Assembly (NCBI GenBank): GCA_003152015.1
Contig: PLZF01000059.1
Span: 1 to 34,930 of the forward strand
DNA length: 34,930 nucleotides
Direction: 5' to 3'
DNA from: Acidimicrobiaceae bacterium
Lineage (GTDB): Bacteria > Actinomycetota > Acidimicrobiia > Acidimicrobiales > RAAP-2
Below the pieces are notes generated by a model, which was not told the DNA's origin, did not search any database, and saw only the letters and a program-made list of their open reading frames with translations. The position numbers and the translations under genes were made by a program. The stretch's first letter is position 1, and every line of letters begins with the position of its first letter. This document shows positions 27,031 through 34,930 of this stretch, in pieces.

Positions 27031-29517
27031 TCACCGCAGCAGTTGGCGAATCCGGACGGCGTACTCTTGGGCTCGGGCCCCGGCCTGGGCGTCGCTCCCG
27101 GCCTCGGCCCACACGTGGGTCACCGGCTCCTCGGGGTCAGGCAGGACCAGCGCCCAGCCGTCGGGCTCCAGCACCTTCACGCCGTCGACCAGTACCAGGT
27201 CCCGTCCCTCGGAATGCTCCACCAAGTTCCGCATCACCGTCCCTTTCTGCTCCCACGGAGTGTGCACCGACTGATGGGCGATATGCACCCTCGGCAGCGT
27301 CCTTACCAGGTCGGAAAGCGGTCGCCCGGTGCGGGTGAGCAGGGCGAGCAGGTTGACAAGGGTCGCCGCCGCGTCGAAGGCGGGCATGAATCCGGGGAAG
27401 ATGAATCCGGCATGCTGACTGACGCCCAGAATCACATCCTCGGTACTGGCTACCTCCATCAGATGGGAGGTAGCCAACTTGGTCCAGACGATCTCCGTGT
27501 CCGACCGACGACAGATCTCCTCCGCCGCCAGACTCACCGCTACCGGTAGTGCCACCCGGGCACCGGGGTGGGCATCGGTGACCAGGGTCAAAAGGACCAG
27601 CACGGCCTCGTCATCGGAGAGGATATGGCCTTCGTCGTCCACGATCGTGACCTGTTCGCCTCCCGGGTCGAGCACCGCACCCAGGTGGGCCCCCGACGCC
27701 CGCACCAGGTCAGCCACCCGGGCCGCGCTGGCCCGGCGGTCGAATGTGGTGGCACCGGCCGTATTGGCATACGGGTTCACCACCAACACGTCGGCTTCCA
27801 ACTTTGCCAGCAGATTGGGCATGACAAAGCTGGCAGTCCCGAACGAGTAGTCGAGGACCAGTTTGAGGTTGGCGTTCCGGGAGTCGGCCAGGTCGACCGA
27901 GTCAATCAGAGCAGCCGTGTAGTGCTCGACGGCACGAATTGGAAACCCGATATCGCCCATCTCACGAGCCAGCGCCCGGCGGAAATCTTCGCGGTAATAG
28001 AGGCGTTCGATCTTGCGCTGGGTGGACTCGTCGATGTCGATCCCTCGTTCATCGAAGAACCGGAGCACCACCGACTCAGGATCGTCAGGCGTCAGCCGGA
28101 CGGTGATTCCGGCCAGGCTGGAAGATGAGGTGACCTGGAAGCGGGTAACCGGAACGGTGGCCGCCTCCAGGTCGTCGACGTTCACCCCGACCGAATTGCA
28201 GCCGACCATGATCGCCCGTTTCAACACCCGGGCTGCCCGGCTGGTATCCCGGGAGGTGGTGACCGTGGCACCCTTCTCCAACGTCGATGCCCAGGCCATC
28301 GAGAGGCGAACTGCGAGTTCGGCGCTGATGTCCACATTGGCCAGACCCTGAACGCCGTCCCGGCCGAACAGCGACCTGGCGCCCCGTGACTCCCACACGA
28401 TGGACGAGTTGACGATGGCTCCGGCTTCTACAGTCTTGAAGGGATAGACCATGACGCCAGGCTTGATTTCGGCCTGCGCCCCGACGAAACAGTGTTCTCC
28501 GAGCACCACGCCCTCCTCGCAGCGGGCGCCGGATCGCAGATCGGATGCCCGACCGAGCACGCTCCCGTCCACCCTGACCGCCGACCCCAGATAGGAGTTT
28601 TCGTGGACCACCGAACGCTGCAATGCAGCGTTGTCGCCTATGCGGACGTTACGCCCCAGCGTGCAGTACTCCCCCAGCTTGACCCCTGGTCCCACCACAC
28701 AGTTGTCTCCGATGACCGCCGGTCCGACAATGGTGACGGTGGGATCGATGAGGGTCCCTTTGCCCAACCAGACCCGGGGTCGAAGCTCAAACCCGGCGAT
28801 ATCGACCTGCACTCTTTGATCGAGAATGTCCTGATGGGTTTTCAGATAAGCCTCGAGGGTCCCAACGTCTTCCCAGTAGCCATCAGCAACAAAACCGTAG
28901 AGTGGCTTCCCGGCTTCCAGGACGGCTGGGAACGACTCTCCCGAAAAGTCCACTGGTCGACCTTCGGGGATGAAATCGAAAATTTCGGGCTCGAGCACGT
29001 AGATCCCGGTATTGATGGTGTCGCTGAACACCTGGCCCCAGGTCGGTTTCTCGAGGAACCGCTCCACCGAGCCGTCCTCCCGGGTAATCACGATGCCGAA
29101 CTCGAGTGGGTTCTCCACTGCTTTGAGCGCCAGGGTGGCCAAGGCCCCGCGCTTTTCGTGAAACGCCACCACCTCGCTCAGGTCAATATCGGTGAGCACA
29201 TCCCCGGAGATCACCAAGAATCGCTCATCCAACTCGTCCCTGGCGTTCCGCACCGACCCGGCCGTGCCCAGCGGGGTGGATTCGGTGGCGTAGACCATCC
29301 GGACGCCGAACTCGGAACCATCCCCGAAATAGGTACGGATGGCATTGGCCATGAAGGCCACCGTGACCACGATGTCCTCGAACCCATGCTGGCGCAGCAG
29401 ATTGACCACGTGCTCCATCATCGGGATGTTGGCCATGGGCAACATAGGTTTGGGCTGGTTGGAGGTAAGGGGCCGGAGTCGGGTCCCCTCGCCGCCAGCC
29501 ATGATCACCGCCTTCAT
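27031..29517 (-). CDS. Sugar-1-phosphate nucleotidyltransferase fused to a degenerate phosphomannomutase domain
   Basis: An 828-residue fusion. Residues 1-235 are a nucleotidyltransferase (MAGGEGTRLRPLTSNQPKPML; later SGDVLTDIDL), probably making GDP-mannose or a related NDP-sugar. Residues about 250-370 are left-handed beta-helix repeats. Residues about 380-828 have the phosphohexomutase fold. In the mutase part the usual catalytic-serine motif TASHNP is absent: the place after the VPVTRF strand reads VRLTPDDPESV. The metal loop DGDxDR is replaced by DPGGEQ. The domain is thus probably non-catalytic and regulatory or structural, as in similar actinobacterial fusions. The ATG overlaps the stop of the CDP-alcohol transferase gene by 4 nt. 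The nucleotide and sugar cannot be fixed from sequence alone. Confidence 0.88.
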   Translation of the reverse strand: MKAVIMAGGEGTRLRPLTSNQPKPMLPMANIPMMEHVVNLLRQHGFEDIVVTVAFMANAIRTYFGDGSEFGVRMVYATESTPLGTAGSVRNARDELDERFLVISGDVLTDIDLSEVVAFHEKRGALATLALKAVENPLEFGIVITREDGSVERFLEKPTWGQVFSDTINTGIYVLEPEIFDFIPEGRPVDFSGESFPAVLEAGKPLYGFVADGYWEDVGTLEAYLKTHQDILDQRVQVDIAGFELRPRVWLGKGTLIDPTVTIVGPAVIGDNCVVGPGVKLGEYCTLGRNVRIGDNAALQRSVVHENSYLGSAVRVDGSVLGRASDLRSGARCEEGVVLGEHCFVGAQAEIKPGVMVYPFKTVEAGAIVNSSIVWESRGARSLFGRDGVQGLANVDISAELAVRLSMAWASTLEKGATVTTSRDTSRAARVLKRAIMVGCNSVGVNVDDLEAATVPVTRFQVTSSSSLAGITVRLTPDDPESVVLRFFDERGIDIDESTQRKIERLYYREDFRRALAREMGDIGFPIRAVEHYTAALIDSVDLADSRNANLKLVLDYSFGTASFVMPNLLAKLEADVLVVNPYANTAGATTFDRRASAARVADLVRASGAHLGAVLDPGGEQVTIVDDEGHILSDDEAVLVLLTLVTDAHPGARVALPVAVSLAAEEICRRSDTEIVWTKLATSHLMEVASTEDVILGVSQHAGFIFPGFMPAFDAAATLVNLLALLTRTGRPLSDLVRTLPRVHIAHQSVHTPWEQKGTVMRNLVEHSEGRDLVLVDGVKVLEPDGWALVLPDPEEPVTHVWAEAGSDAQAGARAQEYAVRIRQLLR

Positions 29518-30200
29518 GGGGCCATCCCATCAACAGGGACATGATCCCCAACTGGATGGTTGGCGAGAGCCGACCGGCCCTCGGCCAGTGCCCGGCGAGC
29601 CACCGGCACATACGAGCCCGCCGCGATCCACGCCAACACCAGTCCAATCAGCCCGGTTGCCCAGGCGACAACCTGAATCGGCACCTGCCACCGTGCGGTG
29701 CCATGGCTCAGCAAAAATGCCGGGTAGGAGCACATGAGAGCGAACGTACCCGCTTTTCCCACCCACAACACGTCGATTCGCCTGGCCCCGAGCGAGGCCA
29801 ACAGCAGCACCGCCGCCGACACGACCGCTTCACGGGCAAGCGTGGCCACACCAAACCAGAGCGGCACCGCCCCATGGATGATGAGGGTGATCACCGCGGC
29901 GGCCACCAACACCCGGTCGGCGAGCGGATCGAGGACCTTGCCCACCGTCGACACCTGGTGGTAACGCCGGGCGACGAAGCCGTCGATCCAGTCGGTGGCA
30001 CCCAGCGCGGCGAGGAGAATGGCGGCCACTGTTTGGCGGTGGGCGACGAACAGCAGCCACACGAACAGTGGAGTACAGACGAGGCGAACCAGGGTGATCA
30101 GATTCGGGACAGTCACGATCCGGTCGAGATTCGGCTCTTGGACCGGTGGTGGTTTTTCTCCGGCCGGCGGGTCGCCGACTTTCGCCACCTTGTCAGTCAT
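29514..30200 (-). CDS. CDP-alcohol phosphatidyltransferase (PgsA-like)
   Basis: A 228-residue membrane enzyme that swaps the CMP of a CDP-lipid for an alcohol. The complete CDP-alcohol motif is present: Asp70, Asp73-Gly74, Ala77-Arg78, Gly87, Asp91 and Asp95. Helices around 33-52, 57-67, 96-112, 118-136 and later form the usual six-helix bundle. The family includes phosphatidylglycerophosphate, cardiolipin and phosphatidylinositol-phosphate synthases; PgsA-like is the best fit by general appearance only. The start overlaps the S-component stop by 8 nt, and the stop overlaps the nucleotidyltransferase start by 4 nt. It thus links the ECF cassette with the sugar-nucleotide gene. Confidence 0.88.
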   Translation of the reverse strand: MTDKVAKVGDPPAGEKPPPVQEPNLDRIVTVPNLITLVRLVCTPLFVWLLFVAHRQTVAAILLAALGATDWIDGFVARRYHQVSTVGKVLDPLADRVLVAAAVITLIIHGAVPLWFGVATLAREAVVSAAVLLLASLGARRIDVLWVGKAGTFALMCSYPAFLLSHGTARWQVPIQVVAWATGLIGLVLAWIAAGSYVPVARRALAEGRSALANHPVGDHVPVDGMAP

Positions 30201-31122
30201 TGCTGGGCCCTCCGTCCCTTGACGCTGCTGAGCCTAGTTTTAACCAGGTGCTCCGGTCGCCAGGGTAAGCCTCCGCCGAGCCTGCGCGGTGACTTCCAAC
30301 CTGGTCGGTGCTTTCGAACGTCACCGGGGCGTCAAAGGCCGCCCGGCGGGTGGCACGGCGCAAGGCGGCGAGCACCGGGTGGCCCAGTACCAGCACCAGC
30401 ACTGCGGTGGTCACGGCTCGAGGGATGTCGAAGCCGAGCGAGGTGGTGAGATCGAAAAAGATGAACCTATGGAGATTCTGGAGCACCCCTGCCCCTGGGA
30501 CGAAAGAGAAGTTCGTCGACGTCCCGGCCCCGAATGGCCAAAACCAGAGGTTCATCAGCATGCCGTAGGCAAGGGCCGAGATGACCCCGTAGAGGGCCAA
30601 CATCGTCAGCTCCCGTTTTCCCCCTGCCTCCGGAAGGCACCCGGCGCCGAACCCCATCCACGCCGCCGCCAGCATCTGGAACGGCAACCACGGTCCGACG
30701 CCGCCGGTGATCAATGCCGATGCCAGGATGGTCATCGCCCCCAACACAAAACCGAAGCCCCGACCGAGCACCCGGCCTGCCGGGATGAGCAGAAAGAACA
30801 CCGGCTCGAAACCGGCGACACCCGGGCTCGGAACCCGCAGTGCCGCACCGCAGGCGGCCAGAATTCCGAGCAGTGCCACGGCCTTAGCGTCGAGGGATCC
30901 TTCCGCGATCTCACCGAGAAGCACCGCCAACAGCAGTGGGAGCAAGGCCACGAAGATCCACGGAGCATCGGTCGAGTGGGCCAGGTTGGCGTTGGCGTGA
31001 CGGGGTACGAGCAAAGGCCAACAGAACGCCGCCACGCCGATCAGGGATGTCACCGCCAAGGTGACCGCCGCCCGGGGTCGTAAACGGATGGCTGTCACCC
31101 GGTGGGAGGTCGCCATCGTCAT
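30193..31122 (-). CDS. ECF transporter S component (substrate-binding membrane protein)
   Basis: A 309-residue membrane protein with about six hydrophobic segments, encoded directly after ECF ATPase genes. SPGVAGFEPVFFLLIPAGRV, ALITGGVGPWLPFQMLAAAW and a helix with ALAYGMLMNLWFWPF resemble actinobacterial S components predicted for cobalamin or related cofactors. The membrane core ends near residue 265; the last 45 residues are a polar tail that overlaps the next gene by 8 nt. The start overlaps the ATPase stop by 4 nt (ATGA). The substrate is not proved by sequence; a cobalamin-type ligand is inferred from neighbours. Confidence 0.8.
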   Translation of the reverse strand: MTMATSHRVTAIRLRPRAAVTLAVTSLIGVAAFCWPLLVPRHANANLAHSTDAPWIFVALLPLLLAVLLGEIAEGSLDAKAVALLGILAACGAALRVPSPGVAGFEPVFFLLIPAGRVLGRGFGFVLGAMTILASALITGGVGPWLPFQMLAAAWMGFGAGCLPEAGGKRELTMLALYGVISALAYGMLMNLWFWPFGAGTSTNFSFVPGAGVLQNLHRFIFFDLTTSLGFDIPRAVTTAVLVLVLGHPVLAALRRATRRAAFDAPVTFESTDQVGSHRAGSAEAYPGDRSTWLKLGSAASRDGGPSND

Positions 31123-32747
31123 CTCGAGCTCCCGGCCAGTGCCACTCTGACCTCATCAACGGTCAGCCATGCCTCAGGGGCCAGCACCTTGGCCACCTGG
31201 GGCGCGAACACCGGCGAATGGCACACCACCTCGCGGGCGGCGCCATCGGAGACGACTTCACCCTCCGCCAACACCATCGCTCGATCAGCCACCCTGGCAA
31301 CCAACTCCACATCATGGGTGGCGATCACCACGCTGTGCCCGCCGGCCACCAGCTCGCGAAGCAGCCGCACCAGCCGATCCTTGCTCGGATAATCGAGTCC
31401 TCGGGTCGGCTCGTCGAGAAGCAGTACCGGCGGGGCCGGGGCCAGGATCACCGCCAGGGCCACGGCCAGTCGCTGGCCCTCGGACAGATCCCGGGGGTGA
31501 TGCTGGCGCGGCACGCCGGGAAGTACCCGGTCGAGCGTCGCCGCGGTGGTGCCGGGGGGAAGACCACACTCGCCATCCGAAGCTTCGCATTCATCCGCCA
31601 CCGAAGAGCAGTAGAGGAGCACGCCGGCGTCCTGGGGGACCAGGCCCACCAATTTGATGAGTTTGCGAGGAGGTAGGTCACCGGGCACCTGCCCACAGAT
31701 CCGCACCCGGCCCTTCGCCGGCCTTCGCAGACCGGCCAGGAGGCCGAGCAAAGTGGACTTCCCCGACCCGTTCCGACCCATGACGGCGACCACTTCGCCC
31801 CGGCGGATCCTCAGATCAACCTGGTTGAGCGCCATCACCGTCCCGTACACCGACGACACATGTTCGGCCTCGGCGATTGGCTCAGGCGTCGAAGCAGGGG
31901 TGGGCGTCGTCGGTGGGCCCGCCTGGAGGCCGGCCAGGCGAAGGCGAAGAGGCTCAGCCAAGCGGCGGGCGTCGCGCACAGACAGGGGGATCGGATCCCA
32001 CCCGGCCAGTCGAGCCAAATCGACCAGCGGGGGAGCCACCGGCGATCCGGCCATGACGTCTTGGGGCCTACCCACAATCAGCTCATCGCCAGAACCGGGA
32101 ACCAGGATGATGCGATCGGCGAATGGGACCACCCGCTCAAGGCGATGCTCCGCGATGACGACCGTCATGCCCACGTCGTGGACCAGCCGGGTCAGGGTGG
32201 CCAGCACCTCCTCGGCAGCGGCAGGGTCAAGGGCGGATGTCGGCTCGTCGAGGACCAACACCCGCGGCGAGGCGGTGAGTACCGCGCCGATGGCCACCCG
32301 TTGTTGTTGGCCTCCTGAGAGCGAGAGGAGCGGTCGGTGCCGCAGCTCATGGAGCCCGAGCAGGTCGAGCGTGTCCTCCACCCGTCGTCGCATCGCCTCC
32401 GGCGATACACCCAAGTTCTCCATGGCATAAGCCAACTCATCTTCGACGACATCAGTGACAAAGCTGGCGGAGGGATTCTGGCCCACCATTCCCACCAGGT
32501 CGGCCAGTTCCCGGGGCGGATTGTCTCGGGTCGACCGTCCGTCCACGGTCACGGTTCCCGACAGGCGTCCCCCGGTGAAGTGAGGCACCAGGCCGTTAAT
32601 TGCACCCAGCAATGTGGATTTGCCTGAACCGGTCGCACCCACCACCAAACAGAACTCCCCCTCACCGATGGTGAGATCCACATGGCGCAAGATCGGCTCG
32701 TCGGCGGCCGAGTAGGAGAACGACACATCGGAGAAACGGATCATCAC
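31119..32747 (-). CDS. Fused tandem ECF ATPase (EcfA-EcfA')
   Basis: A 542-residue protein with two ABC ATPase domains joined head to tail, supplying both ATPases of an energy-coupling-factor importer. Domain 1: Walker A GATGSGKST (37-45), signature LSGGQ (143-147), Walker B VLVLDEP (163-169). Domain 2: Walker A GRNGSGKST (324-332), signature LSEGQ (421-425), Walker B VLLLDEP (441-447). The second domain has an insertion rich in Cys (YCSSVADECEASDGECG, about 379-395) in the helical region, which is unusual. The start GTG overlaps the EcfT stop by 4 nt. It functions with the EcfT and S-component genes on either side. Confidence 0.95.
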   Translation of the reverse strand: MMIRFSDVSFSYSAADEPILRHVDLTIGEGEFCLVVGATGSGKSTLLGAINGLVPHFTGGRLSGTVTVDGRSTRDNPPRELADLVGMVGQNPSASFVTDVVEDELAYAMENLGVSPEAMRRRVEDTLDLLGLHELRHRPLLSLSGGQQQRVAIGAVLTASPRVLVLDEPTSALDPAAAEEVLATLTRLVHDVGMTVVIAEHRLERVVPFADRIILVPGSGDELIVGRPQDVMAGSPVAPPLVDLARLAGWDPIPLSVRDARRLAEPLRLRLAGLQAGPPTTPTPASTPEPIAEAEHVSSVYGTVMALNQVDLRIRRGEVVAVMGRNGSGKSTLLGLLAGLRRPAKGRVRICGQVPGDLPPRKLIKLVGLVPQDAGVLLYCSSVADECEASDGECGLPPGTTAATLDRVLPGVPRQHHPRDLSEGQRLAVALAVILAPAPPVLLLDEPTRGLDYPSKDRLVRLLRELVAGGHSVVIATHDVELVARVADRAMVLAEGEVVSDGAAREVVCHSPVFAPQVAKVLAPEAWLTVDEVRVALAGSSR

Positions 32748-33898
32748 CGCGCCACCCCGGGGACGCCGGCGGACGGATTGGTCTCACTCTGCACCAAATC
32801 CACCATTTCCTCATCAGCCTCTCGGTATCCGGGGTCACGGGGAGATGGCGCCATCACGGCCGGAAGGAGCCCCGCCAGAATGCCGATGCAAAGGAAGAGC
32901 GGGAGCGTCGGGGCACGTAAGGGGTAGGGAGTGAACTGCAGGCCCTGAACACCAACCACCCCGGCAATGACAAACGCTCCCAACACCGCGCATCCCGACA
33001 GGGACACGCCCCATTCGGGCAGCCGCCACACATCCGGACGGTAACGGGTGCGCGGCGATCGCCGCCCACCAGCGGTCATGCCCATGGCCAGGAGCACGGC
33101 GCCGATCGCGAGGACAGGAATACCACCGGACGGCACGGAACCGGGGTCGAGGGCGCCAAACACTCCCAGCATGACCAGGAGCAAACCGAGCGCGGTGGCG
33201 CCGGTGGCCAGGCGACGATGGGCGGGGGCTGCGAAACGGCGTCCGTATCCCCGGGCGTCCATGGAAGCCGCCAGTTGGAGCGAGCGATCGAGGGCGCCCT
33301 CGAGCACCGGAATCGCCAGACCCCGCAATCCGGCAATTCCACGGGTCGGACGTCCCCGCAGTCTTCGGGCATCGCGGATGCTACCGATGGTGATGACCAG
33401 TTCGGGGGCGAAGGTCAGCGCCACCGTGACCGCCACCCCGGCCTCGTAGAGCACTGTAGGGAGACATCGCAAGAGGCGGTAGGGGCTGGCCAGCGAATTG
33501 GCGGCGCCGAAACAGAGGAGGATGACCGCCAACCGGAGGCCGTCCACTGCAGCCTGGAGTACCGACTCAAGGGTGACCGGTCCACCGATGCTCACACCCG
33601 CTGCCCACCCCGGTAACGGCACGTGGGGCAAGGTGAAGAGCACGTGGCCGGGGAGTCGATAGCCGAACACCACCTGGACAACCACCCGGATGACGATCAC
33701 GATCAGACCCAATCGAAAAAAGACAGCGAGAGAACGCGACCAAGGGGCGGCGGAACGGCGGGCAGCCACCACGAACACCACCACAACAGCGATGAACGCC
33801 AACAGCATCGGGTTCGTAGTTCGGACGGCGGCCACACCCATGGTGGCGGCCCACAGCCACCATGCCGCCGGGTGGAGTGTGCGGCTGGGTGCGGTCAC
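32744..33898 (-). CDS. ECF transporter transmembrane component EcfT (CbiQ family)
   Basis: A 384-residue membrane subunit that couples ATP hydrolysis to the S component. Coupling-helix motifs with Arg-Gly are present: DARRLRGRPTRG and SMDARGYG, the second being the classic ARG motif. Hydrophobic helices lie before and after these, and an extra C-terminal pair of helices makes it longer than the usual 260 residues. The true start is GTG 33898, which overlaps the stop of the DUF4430-like gene by 4 nt; the longer open frame to 34393 is antisense-like extension within that gene. It is the second membrane part of the cassette. Confidence 0.92.
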   Translation of the reverse strand: MTAPSRTLHPAAWWLWAATMGVAAVRTTNPMLLAFIAVVVVFVVAARRSAAPWSRSLAVFFRLGLIVIVIRVVVQVVFGYRLPGHVLFTLPHVPLPGWAAGVSIGGPVTLESVLQAAVDGLRLAVILLCFGAANSLASPYRLLRCLPTVLYEAGVAVTVALTFAPELVITIGSIRDARRLRGRPTRGIAGLRGLAIPVLEGALDRSLQLAASMDARGYGRRFAAPAHRRLATGATALGLLLVMLGVFGALDPGSVPSGGIPVLAIGAVLLAMGMTAGGRRSPRTRYRPDVWRLPEWGVSLSGCAVLGAFVIAGVVGVQGLQFTPYPLRAPTLPLFLCIGILAGLLPAVMAPSPRDPGYREADEEMVDLVQSETNPSAGVPGVAR

Positions 33899-34845
33899 GG
33901 CGCCCCGGGATGCCGGCGCCACCGGTAGAGAGCGCCACACCCGAGGATCACCACGATGAAACCACCCACCACCAACGGAACCGAACCTCCGCTCTTGTGC
34001 TGATCGGATACGCCACGTCCCAACGCTTCGGTCCGGGGTGGTTGAGAGCCCGAATGTCCCGTATGAGCCGTCGAGCCTCCCGAACCGGTAGGTCGGGTAG
34101 TTGTGGGCGATCGGGATCCTGATCCCGGAACAGGTTGGCCCGGGTTCGTCGGCGCCTGGCCCGATCCTGAGGTGGTCGACGAAGGGTTCGAGCCGGGCGG
34201 GCTCGAGCCGGTGGGACCGGCCGGGTTCGACCCCGTCGGCGCAGTGTTCGTGGTGGCGATCGTGGTCGGTGTCACAGTGGTGGGCGCCGAAGTCGTCGAT
34301 GTCACATTGCTCGCACAGATGCTGGCAAAGTCGGGTGCGGCCGCGGGAGGTGGATCTGTCGGATTGCCCTGTCCCGGGTTCTCGAATCGCCACCCCTCCA
34401 CGTCGCCGGTCTGCATGGTACGGCTGGCACCTTCACTCGAGTACGTCCACGTTCCCGGATCCCCGTGCCAGTAGGACCAGTAGTCATAACCCGAGGCGAC
34501 AACCTGACCACATCCGCTCTGGGGGTAGTCGTCAATGGTGCAGAGCAATCCCGCGTTGTTGTAACTGGGCGGGGCCCAGTTCATCTGTTGGGTGAAGGCC
34601 GTGAGCGCGTCGTACCCGGACTTTCCCGGCGGTACCCTCACGCAGCCGGACACCACCCGTGGCGAACCTCCGTACCCCTGTCCCAGGTCCACTACCAGGG
34701 CGACATACACGCTGTCGGCGGCCGCCACGGTTGAGGCCTTGAACGGCACCAGGGCGTCCGGGCCGGCTGGACCAAGTGCAGCTGCCCCGGCGGCGATCAC
34801 CATGGCGGTCGGTGCCAGCCATCGCCACCGTATCGACGGGATCAC
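33895..34845 (-). CDS. Secreted, C-terminally anchored protein with DUF4430/transcobalamin-like domain
   Basis: A 316-residue exported protein. The signal peptide (about 1-43) ends near AAADS. The globular domain (about 44-165) has CVRVPPGKSGYDALTAF, a Cys-containing loop LLCTIDDYPQSGCG and the aromatic motif YWSYWHGDPGTWTYSS with DVEGWRF, which resembles DUF4430-type domains related to the cobalamin-binding C-terminal domain of transcobalamin. A Thr/Ser/Pro/Gly linker of about 115 residues follows, then a single helix (about 288-306) and the basic tail RWRRH, which should anchor it in the membrane. The GTG at 34845 overlaps the previous stop (GTGA), and its own stop overlaps EcfT in the same way. 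A role in capturing substrate for the ECF importer is inference from coupling. Confidence 0.75.
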   Translation of the reverse strand: MIPSIRWRWLAPTAMVIAAGAAALGPAGPDALVPFKASTVAAADSVYVALVVDLGQGYGGSPRVVSGCVRVPPGKSGYDALTAFTQQMNWAPPSYNNAGLLCTIDDYPQSGCGQVVASGYDYWSYWHGDPGTWTYSSEGASRTMQTGDVEGWRFENPGQGNPTDPPPAAAPDFASICASNVTSTTSAPTTVTPTTIATTNTAPTGSNPAGPTGSSPPGSNPSSTTSGSGQAPTNPGQPVPGSGSRSPTTTRPTGSGGSTAHTGHSGSQPPRTEALGRGVSDQHKSGGSVPLVVGGFIVVILGCGALYRWRRHPGAP

Positions 34846-34930
34846 CCACCGACCCCATCGGGGCTGACGGCCATGGCGACCACCGGACTGGCCAACGAGT
34901 TTCCGCCCATGGATCCAAAGTAGGTGGCGT
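34842..34930 (-). CDS. C-terminal end of a secreted repeat protein (partial at right edge)
   Basis: The last 28 residues of a gene that runs in from the right. They read YFGSMGGNSLASPVVAMAVS and end PDGVGG. This is one unit of the FGSMGG...PVVGMA.TPDG.GYW repeat common in large surface proteins of Acidimicrobiia and relatives; here a stop replaces the expected Tyr/Trp. The TGA overlaps the GTG start of the DUF4430-like gene, so the two are translationally coupled. Most of the protein is outside the window, and the identification rests on this single repeat. Confidence 0.6.
   Translation of the reverse strand, partial: ATYFGSMGGNSLASPVVAMAVSPDGVGG

Noticed and set aside
33899-34393. N-terminal extension of the EcfT frame
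   Set aside because: It lies wholly inside the DUF4430-like gene in another frame. GTG 33898 with a GTGA overlap is the natural start.

Overview
The window is high-GC bacterial DNA that reads as an actinobacterium, most likely Acidimicrobiia or a near relative. The reasons are the conserved actinobacterial order gcvH - FHA (GarA/OdhI-like) - MerR (FtsR-like) - bifunctional nuclease, GT87 polyprenol-mannose-type glycosyltransferases, a Tat-lipoprotein phospholipase C-type esterase, frequent GTG starts with 4-nt GTGA/ATGA overlaps, and several TANNNT boxes 6-10 nt before start codons, as in leaderless actinobacterial promoters. The taxonomic call is inference; no rRNA or tRNA gene was recognised.

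Layout: (1) 1-3490, minus: the N-terminal 1163 residues of the glutamate synthase large subunit, running off the left edge. (2) 3791-10566: an accessory, partly decayed block. It holds a nitronate-monooxygenase-like flavoprotein coupled to a small tail-anchored protein, a TrpB2-type tryptophan synthase beta chain and a HisC-like aminotransferase. It also holds 5'-truncated pieces of modC, an E2 acyltransferase, moaC and an IS630-type transposase. (3) 10589-13688, plus: a thiamine thiazole/HMP operon thiO-thiS-thiG-thiD. (4) 13962-17196: a small membrane protein, an orphan ParA ATPase, a convergent phospholipase C-type lipoprotein and an unknown membrane-anchored protein. (5) 17224-23868: an S9 peptidase and GT87 transferase pair, a divergent acuI/yhdH-type oxidoreductase broken by one frameshift, a second GT87 transferase and a DUF4232-like lipoprotein. 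(6) 23983-26948, minus: bifunctional nuclease, FtsR-like MerR regulator, GarA-like FHA protein and gcvH. (7) 27031-34930, minus: seven genes that all overlap by 4-8 nt. In transcription order they are the tail of a secreted repeat protein, a secreted anchored DUF4430-like protein, EcfT, a fused EcfA-A' ATPase, an ECF S component, a CDP-alcohol phosphatidyltransferase and a sugar nucleotidyltransferase/pseudo-phosphomannomutase fusion.

How the parts fit: block 7 looks like an ECF vitamin or cofactor uptake cassette with its own surface capture protein, wired by translational coupling to envelope-lipid and sugar-nucleotide genes. The sugar-nucleotide enzyme and the two GT87 transferases could serve the same mannosylated-envelope pathway. 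The GarA-like protein, whose mycobacterial relatives control glutamate synthase and 2-oxoglutarate metabolism, shares the window with gltB.

The most interesting candidates are the coupled ECF/surface-protein cassette, the zinc-ribbon GarA variant, the degraded island with its back-to-back E2'/moaC' junction, and a frameshift lying beside or inside a perfect 11-bp inverted repeat.
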